In this document: positions 36,085-45,908 of the stretch, piece by piece
How positions within the stretch are numbered: the stretch's first letter is position 1
Layout: every line of letters begins with the position of its first letter
DNA from: JAFDXJ01 sp038257845
GTDB lineage: Bacteria; Bacteroidota; Bacteroidia; Chitinophagales; Chitinophagaceae
Direction: 5' to 3'
NCBI GenBank assembly: GCA_038257845.1
Contig: JBBSQL010000014.1
Coordinates: 1 to 62,649, forward strand
Length of the DNA: 62,649 nucleotides
The notes under the pieces: generated by a model
What the model saw: the letters and a program-made list of their open reading frames with translations, nothing else
Told to the model about the DNA's origin: nothing
Databases searched by the model: none
Program-made: the position numbers and the translations under genes

Positions 36085-37833
36085 TTATCGGAGCGTATTT
36101 ACCGCTTGAAAATAGTCCCGACCCGGCACCGATTCAAGTAGTTTCCTGGTATAATCAGTTTGAGGATTTTCATAAATATCCTCCGTGTTGCCGCGTTCAA
36201 TAATTTGCCCTTTTTCCATCACAAGTATGCGGTTACTGATATAGCGAACTACTGAAAGATCATGGGAAATAAATAATGCTGTGAATTGAAAAATTTCTTT
36301 CAGGCTGTTGAGCAGGTTTAAAATTTGGGCCTGCACACTCATATCCAGTGCTGATACACTTTCATCGCAAACCACAAAGGATGGATTGAGTGCAAGCGCC
36401 CGGGCAATAACGATGCGCTGCCGCTGGCCGCCACTGCATTCATGCGGATAACGGTTATAAAACCCGGAACCCAGGCCTGTTTTATCCAATAATTCATTCA
36501 CGCGTTTTTTAATTTCAGCAGAACTTAAATTCGCGAAATGAACTTTTAAAGGTTCTGCAATGGCATCACCTGCACTGATTCGCGGATTTAATGAAGAATA
36601 AGGATCCTGGAAAACAATTTGAATATGCGTTCGCATTTTCCGCATGTCTTTCTCTGTTAGCTGTGCTAAATTTTTTCCCTGGAAAAAAATTTTCCCATGT
36701 GTAATTGGTTGTAATCCTAACAATGCCCGGCCCAGTGTTGTTTTTCCGCAACCCGATTCTCCCACCAGGCCCAGGGTTTCACCTTCCAATATATCAAAGG
36801 ATACATCTTTTACGGCCTGCATAGAGACGGCAGGTTTCCCGAAAAAAGTTTCTTTACCTTTAAAAATAACATTCACCGATTGAAGGGAAATTAAAACTGG
36901 TGCGTCATTTTTCTTTTCAATTATTTTATGAAATTTTTCTTTTTCACCATAAAAATCTGACGGACTTTTTTCTTTGATATTGTTATTCAAAAAATCATCT
37001 ACTACGGGTAATTTTTCACCGCGTTCATACAAAGACGGGCGGCACAATAGCAAACCTTTGGTGTAAGGATGTTGCGGTGATTTTAAAATGGAATCTGTAT
37101 TTCCAGTTTCCACAATTTCTCCTTTATACATAACGGCGATCCGGTCGGCAATTTCCGCCACAACGCCCAGGTCATGCGAAATAAATAAAACACCCATTTG
37201 ATATTTTTGCTGAACAGATTTGATGAGTTGTAATATATTTTTTTGAACAATTGTATCAAGTGCAGTGGTTGGTTCATCGCAAATTAATAGTGCAGGTTTA
37301 CAACAGATTGCCATCGCGATCATCACGCGCTGTTGTTGGCCGCCACTGAGTTGATGCGGGTATTTATCAAAAATTAAAATAGGTTCAGGCAGAGAGAGCT
37401 CACCAAAGAGTGCTATGGTTTCTTTCCGGGCTTCACCGGCATGCATTTTTTTATGAATCATTAAAGATTCAGCAACTTGAGCGCCACAGCTTTGAACAGG
37501 ATTTAATGAACTCATAGGTTCCTGGAAAATCATACCGATTTTATTTCCGCGGATAGTTTCCAGTTTTTTAAAATCAATTTCTGTAAGGGAGACTGTTTCA
37601 TTATTTATATGAAAAAAAATCTCTCCTTTTTGTTTTGTGGCTGGATATGTTGCTAATAATTGCAAAACAGAAAGCGCTGTTACAGATTTGCCAGAACCGG
37701 ATTCACCAACGACAGCGAGCATTTCACCAACATTGATTTGCAATGAAATATTATTGACGGCAGGTGTATAAAATCCATTGGATAAAAATGAAACAGAAAA
37801 ATCTTTTATCTCTAATAAAACTTTTTCATCCAT
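36085..37833 (-). CDS. Fused two-domain ABC transporter ATPase for peptides (DppD-DppF type)
   Basis: A 582-residue protein with two complete ABC cassettes in tandem. The first has GESGSGKSVTAL, LSGGQQQRVMIAMA and LLICDEPTTALD. The second has GESGCGKTTLGRA, ECSGGQRQRIVIARA and VVCDESVSALD. In the second, the usual LSGGQ begins with Cys. Each cassette ends with the oligopeptide-type tail (QHPYTKGLL, QTDYTRKLLESVPG). It would power import of di- or oligopeptides. Permease genes are not adjacent. Divergent from the HsdR_N gene. Confidence 0.93.
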   Translation of the reverse strand: MDEKVLLEIKDFSVSFLSNGFYTPAVNNISLQINVGEMLAVVGESGSGKSVTALSVLQLLATYPATKQKGEIFFHINNETVSLTEIDFKKLETIRGNKIGMIFQEPMSSLNPVQSCGAQVAESLMIHKKMHAGEARKETIALFGELSLPEPILIFDKYPHQLSGGQQQRVMIAMAICCKPALLICDEPTTALDTIVQKNILQLIKSVQQKYQMGVLFISHDLGVVAEIADRIAVMYKGEIVETGNTDSILKSPQHPYTKGLLLCRPSLYERGEKLPVVDDFLNNNIKEKSPSDFYGEKEKFHKIIEKKNDAPVLISLQSVNVIFKGKETFFGKPAVSMQAVKDVSFDILEGETLGLVGESGCGKTTLGRALLGLQPITHGKIFFQGKNLAQLTEKDMRKMRTHIQIVFQDPYSSLNPRISAGDAIAEPLKVHFANLSSAEIKKRVNELLDKTGLGSGFYNRYPHECSGGQRQRIVIARALALNPSFVVCDESVSALDMSVQAQILNLLNSLKEIFQFTALFISHDLSVVRYISNRILVMEKGQIIERGNTEDIYENPQTDYTRKLLESVPGRDYFQAVNTLR

Positions 37834-37902
37834 TCATCACGCATTTAAAATTTGAAAAAAAATTTTTGCAACTTTTGTAAATATACAATCTAAGCGCTAG
37901 CC

Positions 37903-37910
37903 TATATTTG
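37903..37910 (+). promoter_or_regulatory. -7 promoter box for the HsdR_N gene
   Basis: TATATTTG, followed by TAG and then ATG 37914. If used, the first transcribed base is the A of ATG: a leaderless message. Confidence 0.45.
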
Positions 37911-37913
37911 TAG

Positions 37914-38345
37914 ATGCTGCAGATAAATTTCCCGGATCATGATTTTAAAATAAAAAAGAAAAATAGTGCAACCATTATTTTTGATGAGATAAGAAAAAAA
38001 TGGCTGGAGTTAACGCCTGAAGAATGGGTACGGCAAAATTTTGTTCAATATTTAATCCAGGAAAAAAAATATCCGGCTGCCTTCATTGCTTTGGAAAAAT
38101 TATTCATGTTGGGAGAAATGAAAAAAAGGTTTGACATTGTTGTATATAAAGATCATTTGCCCTGGATTTTAATTGAATGCAAAAAAGAAAATATTCCTTT
38201 GCAGGAAAGCATTTTAAAGCAAGTATTAATCTACCACCAGGTTTTAAAAACGGACATTCTTGTAATTACCAATGGACGTCAATCTTTCGCGGCAAAAGTG
38301 AAAGAAAGTGGCTTCGAAATTTTACAAAATCTACCTTTATGGTAG
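37914..38345 (+). CDS. HsdR N-terminal-like nuclease-fold protein
   Basis: A 143-residue stand-alone protein resembling the N-terminal domain of type I restriction subunit HsdR. LTPEEWVRQNFVQYLI is the common lead-in. A PD-(D/E)xK pattern follows: Asp in RFDIVVYKDHLP, then LIECKK (E-x-K), and LVITNGRQ. Full restriction genes are absent, so it is probably an orphan widespread in Bacteroidota, of unknown role. The start is supported by the box just upstream. Confidence 0.85.
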   Translation: MLQINFPDHDFKIKKKNSATIIFDEIRKKWLELTPEEWVRQNFVQYLIQEKKYPAAFIALEKLFMLGEMKKRFDIVVYKDHLPWILIECKKENIPLQESILKQVLIYHQVLKTDILVITNGRQSFAAKVKESGFEILQNLPLW

Positions 38346-38451
38346 TTTTTATTTATGAGTTTATAAAATATTTCATCAAAAAAAAGTCTTAATAATTTGC
38401 CTTTTTAATTTTTACTGTTAGATTTACAGTCCAATTATCAAAAATTTTATT

Positions 38452-41400
38452 ATGAAAAAATGTTTTTACGCTTTAAAGCACCCATTTTTTCTGTTGCTTG
38501 TTACCATGCTTTGCGGAACGCAAATGCAAGCCCAACAAGTAATCAGTAATGAGTCAGTAATGAAACTGATCAGTGAAAATGCGAACAAGCTCATGCTTAC
38601 AACGGACGACCAGTCCAATTCGAGAATTTCTTCGTCCTACCAGGATAACCGAACAGGTTTATTCCTTGTGTATTTACAACAAACCTACAAAGGTGTGGAC
38701 GTGTATAACTCCATACAAACAATTGGTTTTAAAAATGGCAAAGCCATTTCAGTTGAAGGAACACGCGTTCCAAAAATGGTTGCACGTGCAAACAGTCAGA
38801 ATGCATTGCCTGCAATAAGTTCATCTGATGCAGTTCGAATTGCAGCCGCAAATGTGAACGTTCCTGTTTCTGTCAACATTGCTCCATTAAAAACGATCAA
38901 TGATGGAAGGGATTTAGTTTTCGGTAAATTAGGCATTTCTGATGTGGATGTAAAGGCCCGCCAAATGTGGGTAAATGATGAAACAACAAACCAGGCAAAA
39001 CTGACCTGGCAAATTGAGATCAAACCAATTAATTCCTCTGATTACTGGCTTGTAAATGTTGATGCCTTAAAAGGAGAAGTGATTGGAAAAGATAACCTGA
39101 CTGTGTATGATAACTGGAGTACGCCGGCAAATAAAGTAGTTACAAATAATCCAGCTCCAGAAGAATTAAGAAAAACGGATGAACAAAAGCAACAATTTTT
39201 CATGCAGGGTACAGGTGATTACCGTGTAATACCTTTCCCGGCAGAAAGTCCCATTCATCCTGGTGGAACGCCTGCATTAAAGAATAATCCCTGGGAACTT
39301 TCACCGGTTGGAAGTAATGCCACTACATTCAAATGGAATTATGATGGCACAACGACTTTTGACAGCACCAATGGAAATAATGTTTTAGCGCAGGAAGACC
39401 GCAACGGTAATAATGGTTTTGGCAAAGGCGCACATTCTTCTACAGCAGTACCTAACCTGACTTTTGACTATCCACCGGATTTTACCCAGGATCCAACGAA
39501 TGCTCAAAACCAGCCTTTTAATATTACAAATTTATTCTACTGGAATAATATTATGCATGACTTTTCTTACCAATATGGTTTTGATGAGGCTGCAGGTAAC
39601 TTCCAGAGAAATAATATGGGTCGTGGTGGATCTGGCATGGACTATGTTTTTGCAGATGCACAGGATGGTTCCGGCAGTAATAATGCAAATTTTTCAACAC
39701 CTACCGATGGTAATAATCCAAGAATGCAAATGTTTTTGTTCAATGGTTCACCAAAACTTGATGGGGATGCAGATAACGGTGTTATTTCTCATGAATATAC
39801 ACATGGTATTTCTAACCGCTTAACAGGCGGACCGAATAATACTAGTTGTTTGAACAATGGTGAAGAAATGGGTGAAGGCTGGAGCGATTATTTTGCAATC
39901 ATGGTAACCACAAACTGGGCAACAGCTACAGTTAATGACGGGCCAAATGCGCACCCTATCGGCAACTATGTTATAGGCCAGCCGGTTACAGGCGCTGGTA
40001 TCCGAACTTATCCTTATTCAACTGATTTTGCCATTGACCCCTGGACTTATGCGATTCGGTCAGCCACAGGTGGCGAGGTTCATAATATAGGAGAAATCTG
40101 GACTACAGTATTATGGGATATGACCTGGGATCTGATTCAAAGTAAAGGTATCAATACCAATATTTATGATGCCACAGCTTCAGGAGGCAACAATATTGCA
40201 ATGAACCTGGTAACTACCGGTTTGAAATTACAAAAATGCAGTCCTGGTTTTGTTTCCGGCCGTGATGCCATTTTAAAAGCTGATACAGTTTTATATGGTG
40301 GACAATATAGCTGTATTATATGGGATGCTTTTGCAAAAAGAGGCCTGGGTGTTTTCGCCAATGAAGGAAGTACTAATACGATTAATGATGGCATGGCGGA
40401 TTTCACTTCTCCAAATGGCGCTTTATTTACAAAACATGTAGATAAAGATTCTGCACAGGATGGCGAACAGCTAACTTATACATTTGAAATTAAAACAGGA
40501 TTCTGCGGAGGTATAGAAAATGAAGTAATCGTAGATACAATTCCTGCGAATACAACCTATGTGAGTGGTGGTACATATAATGCTGCCAAGCGAACAGTTA
40601 CGTTTAATAATATTACTGTATTAGCGAATACTACAGTTACCTATTCATTTGTAGTTTCTGTAAACGCAGGAAGTTATTTCCCTCCAACAACACATATAGA
40701 TGAACAGGTTGTAGGCAATTCTATCCCTGCAGATTGGATAAATACTTCTACTACTAGTACTACATGGACTGTTGTAAATACAAAGAGCCACAGTGCACCG
40801 AATTCGTTCAAGGCTGCCGATCTTTCTTCACCATCAGATGAAGAATTGACAACAGTAAATGCCTATAATTTACAGGGAACAAGCACATTGAGCTTCTGGC
40901 ATACTTACAATTGCGAATCTGGTTATGATGGCGGATTGGTAGAAGTGAGTACAGATGGTGGAACAACCTGGTTAGATGTGGCAAATAAATTTACCATGAA
41001 TGGATATAATGGAACAATTTCTGCAAACTACGGTTCATATATAGCAGGCCGCCATGCATTTACGGGTAATTCAGGTGCTGCATTTATTAACAGCACAATT
41101 GACCTCTCCGCTTATGCAGGTATGGCTGTAAAAATCAGGTTTGTTTTTGCAACTGATAATATCCAGGGAGGTGATGGATGGTATGTGGATGATATCAAAT
41201 TGACAAGCGGAGCTTCCGTTTATAATATCGCATCAATTTCGGATAATTCCGGAATGGTAAAAAGTACTTCTGATACTGTAACTTACTTGAAAGAAGGTTC
41301 TTTGCCTGTAACCTGGGGTAATTTTACCGCAGAAAAACAAGGCATTACAAGCTTGCTGAAATGGAATACACTTACTGAAATCAATGCAGACAGGTTTGAT

Positions 41401-41835
41401 ATTGAACGCAGCAATAATGGCACTGACTTTAGTGTGATTGGCACAGTGAAAGCTTCTGGTAACAGCAACCAGGTGAACAACTACACTTATACAGATTCTA
41501 AACCTGTAGAAGGTATGGATTACTATCGCCTGCGTGAAGTGGACTTTGATGGCCGCTTTAGCTATTCTGAAGTGAAGAACCTGAACTTTGGCAGCGGAGA
41601 TAATGCAATTAAAATTTCTCCAAATCCTGCAAAAGAAAAGATCAGTATCACAGTTCCGGGTAACACTAAAGAACTGAATATCTCTATTGTAAATGCACAA
41701 GGCAGACAAGTGAAAACATTCACGATGAATGGCCAATACATGCAATTGCAATTACCGGCTCTTGCTTCAGGCGTTTACTATGTTAGAATTACCGGAGACG
41801 GTGTTTCAAGCAACCAGAAACTGGTGATTGAATAA
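38452..41835 (+). CDS. Secreted M36 (fungalysin-type) metallopeptidase with T9SS C-terminal sorting domain
   Basis: A 1127-residue exported protease: signal (FYALKHPFFLLLVTMLCGTQMQAQ), an FTP-like propeptide at about residues 30-210, then the M36 catalytic region. The zinc motif is HEYTH (His 447 and 451) in VISHEYTHGISNRL, with the third ligand Glu in GEEMGEGWSDYFA. A CARDB/DUF11-like repeat region (DSAQDGEQLTYTFEIK) and a MAM-like or immune-inhibitor-A-like module (about residues 745-925) precede the end. The last about 75 residues, KISPNPAKEKISI to the end, are a type IX secretion sorting domain, so it is exported and cell-surface attached or released. It is a stand-alone gene with its own terminator at 41860. 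Confidence 0.92.
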   Translation: MKKCFYALKHPFFLLLVTMLCGTQMQAQQVISNESVMKLISENANKLMLTTDDQSNSRISSSYQDNRTGLFLVYLQQTYKGVDVYNSIQTIGFKNGKAISVEGTRVPKMVARANSQNALPAISSSDAVRIAAANVNVPVSVNIAPLKTINDGRDLVFGKLGISDVDVKARQMWVNDETTNQAKLTWQIEIKPINSSDYWLVNVDALKGEVIGKDNLTVYDNWSTPANKVVTNNPAPEELRKTDEQKQQFFMQGTGDYRVIPFPAESPIHPGGTPALKNNPWELSPVGSNATTFKWNYDGTTTFDSTNGNNVLAQEDRNGNNGFGKGAHSSTAVPNLTFDYPPDFTQDPTNAQNQPFNITNLFYWNNIMHDFSYQYGFDEAAGNFQRNNMGRGGSGMDYVFADAQDGSGSNNANFSTPTDGNNPRMQMFLFNGSPKLDGDADNGVISHEYTHGISNRLTGGPNNTSCLNNGEEMGEGWSDYFAIMVTTNWATATVNDGPNAHPIGNYVIGQPVTGAGIRTYPYSTDFAIDPWTYAIRSATGGEVHNIGEIWTTVLWDMTWDLIQSKGINTNIYDATASGGNNIAMNLVTTGLKLQKCSPGFVSGRDAILKADTVLYGGQYSCIIWDAFAKRGLGVFANEGSTNTINDGMADFTSPNGALFTKHVDKDSAQDGEQLTYTFEIKTGFCGGIENEVIVDTIPANTTYVSGGTYNAAKRTVTFNNITVLANTTVTYSFVVSVNAGSYFPPTTHIDEQVVGNSIPADWINTSTTSTTWTVVNTKSHSAPNSFKAADLSSPSDEELTTVNAYNLQGTSTLSFWHTYNCESGYDGGLVEVSTDGGTTWLDVANKFTMNGYNGTISANYGSYIAGRHAFTGNSGAAFINSTIDLSAYAGMAVKIRFVFATDNIQGGDGWYVDDIKLTSGASVYNIASISDNSGMVKSTSDTVTYLKEGSLPVTWGNFTAEKQGITSLLKWNTLTEINADRFDIERSNNGTDFSVIGTVKASGNSNQVNNYTYTDSKPVEGMDYYRLREVDFDGRFSYSEVKNLNFGSGDNAIKISPNPAKEKISITVPGNTKELNISIVNAQGRQVKTFTMNGQYMQLQLPALASGVYYVRITGDGVSSNQKLVIE

Positions 41836-41859
41836 GTATTTTTTTCATGGTTAATATAA

Positions 41860-41891
41860 AAGCGTAGGTGTAAAAAACCTGCGCTTTTTTT
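41860..41891 (+). terminator. Intrinsic terminator of the M36 gene
   Basis: AAGCGTAGGT pairs with ACCTGCGCTT (one G-T pair), loop of about seven bases, then a T-run. Confidence 0.85.
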
Positions 41892-42174
41892 ATACAGGCA
41901 ATTACTGCATGAATGTCCTTTTAAAAATGCGTTTGAAATTCTAAGGATGGTATTCAATGGCATCTGCATGCTGGGGTTCCAGGCTTAGAAAGGGAATCCC
42001 TAGATACATGCCACAGATAAAATCATGAAGCTGTCATTTATTTCCCGACTTGTCCCTCCTCTTCATGGCTTAGTTTCATCCGTTTTCCACTCGCTCATTT
42101 TCCACCGGCTCTCCCTTAGTGTTGAGCGCAGCGCACTGTGGAAGAAAATAAAGGCCAGCAGTTTTTAATATATT
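41892..42174. other. Intergenic stretch without recognised content
   Basis: Between the M36 terminator and the convergent VOC gene I see no convincing short gene, promoter or RNA. The GC-richer patch near 42120 holds a small GCGCAGCGC palindrome of unknown meaning. Confidence 0.5.
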
Positions 42175-42567
42175 TCACCCTTCATACTCATGAAATTCAG
42201 TGATCGTCAAATAATATCCATCCAGGTCTCTTAATGAAAATTCCATTCTGTGAGCGTTCGTATTTAAGTGTATTTCTTCCTCGACAATGCCGCCCATTTT
42301 TTCAATATTTTTTCGAATAGTTTTCATTTTATCTGTTCGGAAATAAAGTAAAAGACCATTCCCCGGGGTGACCGTTGGGTCTGTCATTGTAGGATGTTTA
42401 TGCGTGCCCCATTGATGAAGGCAGAGTAAAATTTCATTATCATCATTTGAAATTAAAACAGCAAAATGATCTCCGCCGTGCGCATTCCTGCAATTAAAAA
42501 TTTCCCCGTACCATTTGGCGCTGCGCTGTACATCTTTTACAGCAATGATTGTGTCAATTTTTGTCAT
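42175..42567 (-). CDS. VOC family (glyoxalase/bleomycin-resistance fold) protein
   Basis: A 130-residue vicinal-oxygen-chelate protein with the paired beta-alpha-beta form: IAVKDVQRSAKWYGEIFNC at the start, and RMEFSLRDLDGYYLTITEFHE at the end carrying the last metal-type Glu. Substrate unknown. It follows the S41 gene on the minus strand, separated by a palindromic repeat. Confidence 0.88.
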   Translation of the reverse strand: MTKIDTIIAVKDVQRSAKWYGEIFNCRNAHGGDHFAVLISNDDNEILLCLHQWGTHKHPTMTDPTVTPGNGLLLYFRTDKMKTIRKNIEKMGGIVEEEIHLNTNAHRMEFSLRDLDGYYLTITEFHEYEG

Positions 42568-42584
42568 GAAATTTTTTTTTATTC

Positions 42585-42617
42585 AGACCTATAAGGTTTC
42601 TAAAACCTTATAGGTCT
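42585..42617. repeat. Perfect palindromic element AGACCTATAAGGTTT
   Basis: AGACCTATAAGGTTT, spacer CTA, then its exact reverse complement: 15-bp arms. A similar element occurs at 60705-60735. There is no T-run after it on either strand, so it is not a standard terminator. Confidence 0.85.
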
Positions 42618-42618
42618 T

Positions 42619-42652
42619 TATAAGTATAGCTTTCGAAAACCTTATAGGTCTT
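42619..42652. repeat. Second, one-sided copy of the palindromic element
   Basis: The right arm AAAACCTTATAGGTCTTA (from about 42636) is intact, while the left arm is eroded to TAAGTATAGCTTTC. It touches the stop of the S41 gene. Confidence 0.65.
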
Positions 42653-45600
42653 ATTTCAATTCTTTTAAAATTTCCTCCACTGCCGCTTTTATCTGCGGAT
42701 CATTTCCCTGCATGCGGTCTTCAAAAGTATTTTTTATAAGTATGTCTGGTGTTACGCCGGTGTGCTCCAAATTTTTTCCATCCAGTGTAAAACATCCCCA
42801 CGATGGAAGACGTACAGAAGAACCATCTACCAGGCCTTTGGCAGAAGTAAAAATGATCCACCTGTACGTTGGTGTACCCAATACTTTTCCCAGTTTCAAT
42901 TCTTTAAAACCTGCGGCTGTCATTTCTCCATCGCTTAATGTTTGTTCATTTACCAATAAAATAATTGGTTTTGCCGCAGGCGCAAAGTCAGGCTGCGGGC
43001 TCATTTTACCATCGCGGTATTTCCATTGCAGGTATGGCTTTTGAGAGAGCATTTGTAAAACGGCATCATGTACATTTCCACCGGTATTGTACCGCAAATC
43101 AACGATCAACGCTTTTTTCTGCGCCACATCATCAGACACCATATCTTTTTGAAATTGATCCAATGAAGCGTTTGACATATCTTTCATATACACATAGCCG
43201 ATTTGTTTTTTGCTAAGCTCATCCACTCTTTTTTTATTTGCATCTACCCATTCGTCATATAATTGAGCAGACATTTCATTATAAGATTCAGGATGAATTT
43301 TTACGGTAAAATCTTTTCCATTCCGACTAAAACCTAAAGTCATTTCATCAGGCACATCGCTGGAACGCATAAAATAATATTCCCTGTTTTGCGCCGGTGA
43401 AACTTTTACTCCATCTACACTTACCAACTCGTCACCTTTCTGAATTGATTGGTCAGAAATATCTGCACAACCATTTTTCACCACATGATCAACGATGTAT
43501 GGACTTTTATCATTAAACACAATACCATTTGCAGCAGTCGTTATTTTATAAAAAGTTTTTTCATCATTACCAAAAGTGGCAAAACCATAATGTGAAGTAT
43601 TTAATTCGCCCATCATATTATTCATCAGCACACGGAAATCATTGCGTGTTTGAAGATTTGGGAGATACGTTGCATAGCGGTTGCGAATGGCCTGCCAGTC
43701 CATGCCATTAAATTTTTCATTGTAATAATTTTCCTGCAAATCTCCCCAGGCTTCATAAAACATTTGATTAAATTCATCATTCATATTAATCGTAAAAGGA
43801 TAATCCATATCCACTTTATCCAATGTATTTTTATCAAGGTCGAGTTTGCTAATCGTACCATTGTTCAGCACGTAATAATCTTTGTGCCCCTCAATATCTG
43901 CATCAAAACCAACTACATCTTTTACCTGTTCCGTTTTTGTTTTTTCAAAAGGTTCAAATGTCAATTTCCATAAAGAAGGCTTTCCTTCCATTTGCGTAGA
44001 AATAAAATACAGGAAAATTTTATTGTCTTTTTTTATCACATTTACTACAGCCTGCATGCCAAAATCAGGTCCAACTTGTTCTACACGATCCATCATGTCT
44101 TCAAAATCAATCTTCATTTCCGGCTTTGGTGCCGGCGTATTTTTTATTGCGGTATTTTCTTTTTTATCCTTTTCATTTTCTGCGGGTTTCTTTTTACTAA
44201 ACAAAGAATCAAACATATCTGAGCGGTAAGGTTCCGTTATTTTTTGTAAAGGCATTCTATACAATTTTTGTTCCTGTGGCCCGCGGGGATAAGAAGTATG
44301 CGTTCTGTCCGATGAAAAATAAATATACTTTCCATCGGGCGACCATACCGGATCTGTTTCTGAAACACCGGTATTCGTTATATCAAATATTTTTGCATCA
44401 GCCATTCTGTATAAAAAAATATCCTGTTCGAAATTGCGATAGGCCGTGTACATCACGTATGCATCATCTGGTGAAAATGATGGCGCGGAGTTTTGCAGTC
44501 CCCAGATTTCATCTGTTACAATTGCCGTTGTTTTCATGTCTTTCATATCCAGCATGCGCACTTCATCAGAGCCACAAAGAAAAACCGCTTTTGATTTATC
44601 ACTGTTAAAAGAAATGGACCGGCTGTTTTTCGGCATATTCGTAATTTGCTTTTCGGCTGTATTTCCTTCTGCATTTTGGGTATAAAGATTTTCAAAACCT
44701 TTATAGGTTTGCCCATACAATAAGGTTTCATTATCTCCCAGCCAGTAAACTTCTTTCACTGTTTCCTGCGGAAGTGTTGTAAGTTGTTTTATAAATTTTC
44801 CTTTTGTGTCAGATACAAATAATTTTCCGCGACTTACAAAAGCCAATTTTTTTCCATCATCAGAAACATTGAAAGCGGTAACTTTTCCTGCTACATTAAA
44901 ACCCTGCAAAGTGCCGAGGGTACTATTTTTATAAACCTGCAATGGAATTTTTGCAGATTGTTTTGTCGCCACATCATACACATACAATTGAAAATCTTTT
45001 TCAAACACCACTTTATCTCCTGCGGCATTTACAAAAGGATGCATGATGGAAGTCGTAAAATTGGTGAGCTGTGTTTTTTGACCATTGTCAAACGTATATA
45101 AATTATATTGCCCGTTTGCTTCATCGGAAACAAAATAAACTTTTCCTTTTTTATCTACTGTGGCCCATAAATCTTTCCCAGTCCAGTCCGTGTAACGCGT
45201 ATATTTTTTTGTGGCCGGATTATACGATTGAATGTCGGGATTAAAGGGGCCTTTGTAGCCGATACGGTTAGCAAAGAATGCACTCTCCCAGGTATCGTCA
45301 AATAATATTTCCCCTGTGGTTGGATTTTCAAAAGCATTGTGTGTATAGTCAAACATGTTGTCACTAAAAACTCTTTGTGGGGTACCGCCGTCTTTGCTTA
45401 TTTTATATTCACTCATGCGACTGTAGCGGTTGCTGGTAAAATAAATTGTTTTATTATCCCAACTCCAGGAATCAACCATATCATTACTTGCATGAAAAGT
45501 TAGTCGCGTGATATCGCCGCCCTGCAATGGCATCACATACACATCTGCATTGCCAAATTGCGTACTATTAAAAGCAAGCCATTTCCCATCAGGCGACACT

Positions 45601-45812
45601 CTTGGGTTCGTAGTATAACCCTGCATGGAAGTGATGCGGGTACTCACTCCACCCGCAACGGATGCCCGCCACAAATCGCCATCATAACTATAAATCAATG
45701 TTTGTCCATCCGGTGTAAGTGCAGGATTACTGGCAAAAAATGGAGCGGTATCCTGCGCATTGGAAGGTTGTTGCAATAAAGAAAATGCAAGCAATAAAAG
45801 TATCATTCTCAT
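42651..45812 (-). CDS. Tricorn-like S41 protease
   Basis: A 1053-residue exported protease. After a signal (ILLLLAFSLLQQPSNAQD), beta-propeller repeats fill residues about 25-560 (NPALTPDGQTLIYSYDGDLW, RVSPDGKWLAF, SPDDAYVMYT, VWSPDGKYIYFSS). A Lys/Glu-rich insert follows near 545-575. A PDZ-like segment lies around 780-850, and the tail-specific protease core has LIVDLRYNTGGNVHD with the nucleophile in NEQTLSDGEMTAAG. This is the archaeal Tricorn domain order, here probably periplasmic. ATG at 45812 or 45806 both fit. Confidence 0.92.
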   Translation of the reverse strand: MRMILLLLAFSLLQQPSNAQDTAPFFASNPALTPDGQTLIYSYDGDLWRASVAGGVSTRITSMQGYTTNPRVSPDGKWLAFNSTQFGNADVYVMPLQGGDITRLTFHASNDMVDSWSWDNKTIYFTSNRYSRMSEYKISKDGGTPQRVFSDNMFDYTHNAFENPTTGEILFDDTWESAFFANRIGYKGPFNPDIQSYNPATKKYTRYTDWTGKDLWATVDKKGKVYFVSDEANGQYNLYTFDNGQKTQLTNFTTSIMHPFVNAAGDKVVFEKDFQLYVYDVATKQSAKIPLQVYKNSTLGTLQGFNVAGKVTAFNVSDDGKKLAFVSRGKLFVSDTKGKFIKQLTTLPQETVKEVYWLGDNETLLYGQTYKGFENLYTQNAEGNTAEKQITNMPKNSRSISFNSDKSKAVFLCGSDEVRMLDMKDMKTTAIVTDEIWGLQNSAPSFSPDDAYVMYTAYRNFEQDIFLYRMADAKIFDITNTGVSETDPVWSPDGKYIYFSSDRTHTSYPRGPQEQKLYRMPLQKITEPYRSDMFDSLFSKKKPAENEKDKKENTAIKNTPAPKPEMKIDFEDMMDRVEQVGPDFGMQAVVNVIKKDNKIFLYFISTQMEGKPSLWKLTFEPFEKTKTEQVKDVVGFDADIEGHKDYYVLNNGTISKLDLDKNTLDKVDMDYPFTINMNDEFNQMFYEAWGDLQENYYNEKFNGMDWQAIRNRYATYLPNLQTRNDFRVLMNNMMGELNTSHYGFATFGNDEKTFYKITTAANGIVFNDKSPYIVDHVVKNGCADISDQSIQKGDELVSVDGVKVSPAQNREYYFMRSSDVPDEMTLGFSRNGKDFTVKIHPESYNEMSAQLYDEWVDANKKRVDELSKKQIGYVYMKDMSNASLDQFQKDMVSDDVAQKKALIVDLRYNTGGNVHDAVLQMLSQKPYLQWKYRDGKMSPQPDFAPAAKPIILLVNEQTLSDGEMTAAGFKELKLGKVLGTPTYRWIIFTSAKGLVDGSSVRLPSWGCFTLDGKNLEHTGVTPDILIKNTFEDRMQGNDPQIKAAVEEILKELK

Positions 45813-45908
45813 AAAAAAGATTTTCTGTGTTTAAAAAAATTACAAGGTATTGATTTATTTTATTTGAAAAAAAATTGAAGGTTGAATGAATGCCTTTTAA
45901 AAATCAAA

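Noticed and set aside
37866..37882. Second copy of the merC-type operator near TTTGCAAC
   Set aside because: Only the left arm matches; the right part TTTGTAAA is mismatched and wrongly spaced.
42585..42617. Terminator for the S41 gene
   Set aside because: The hairpin is strong but no T-run follows on the minus strand (it continues CTGAATAAAA); classed as a repeat instead.
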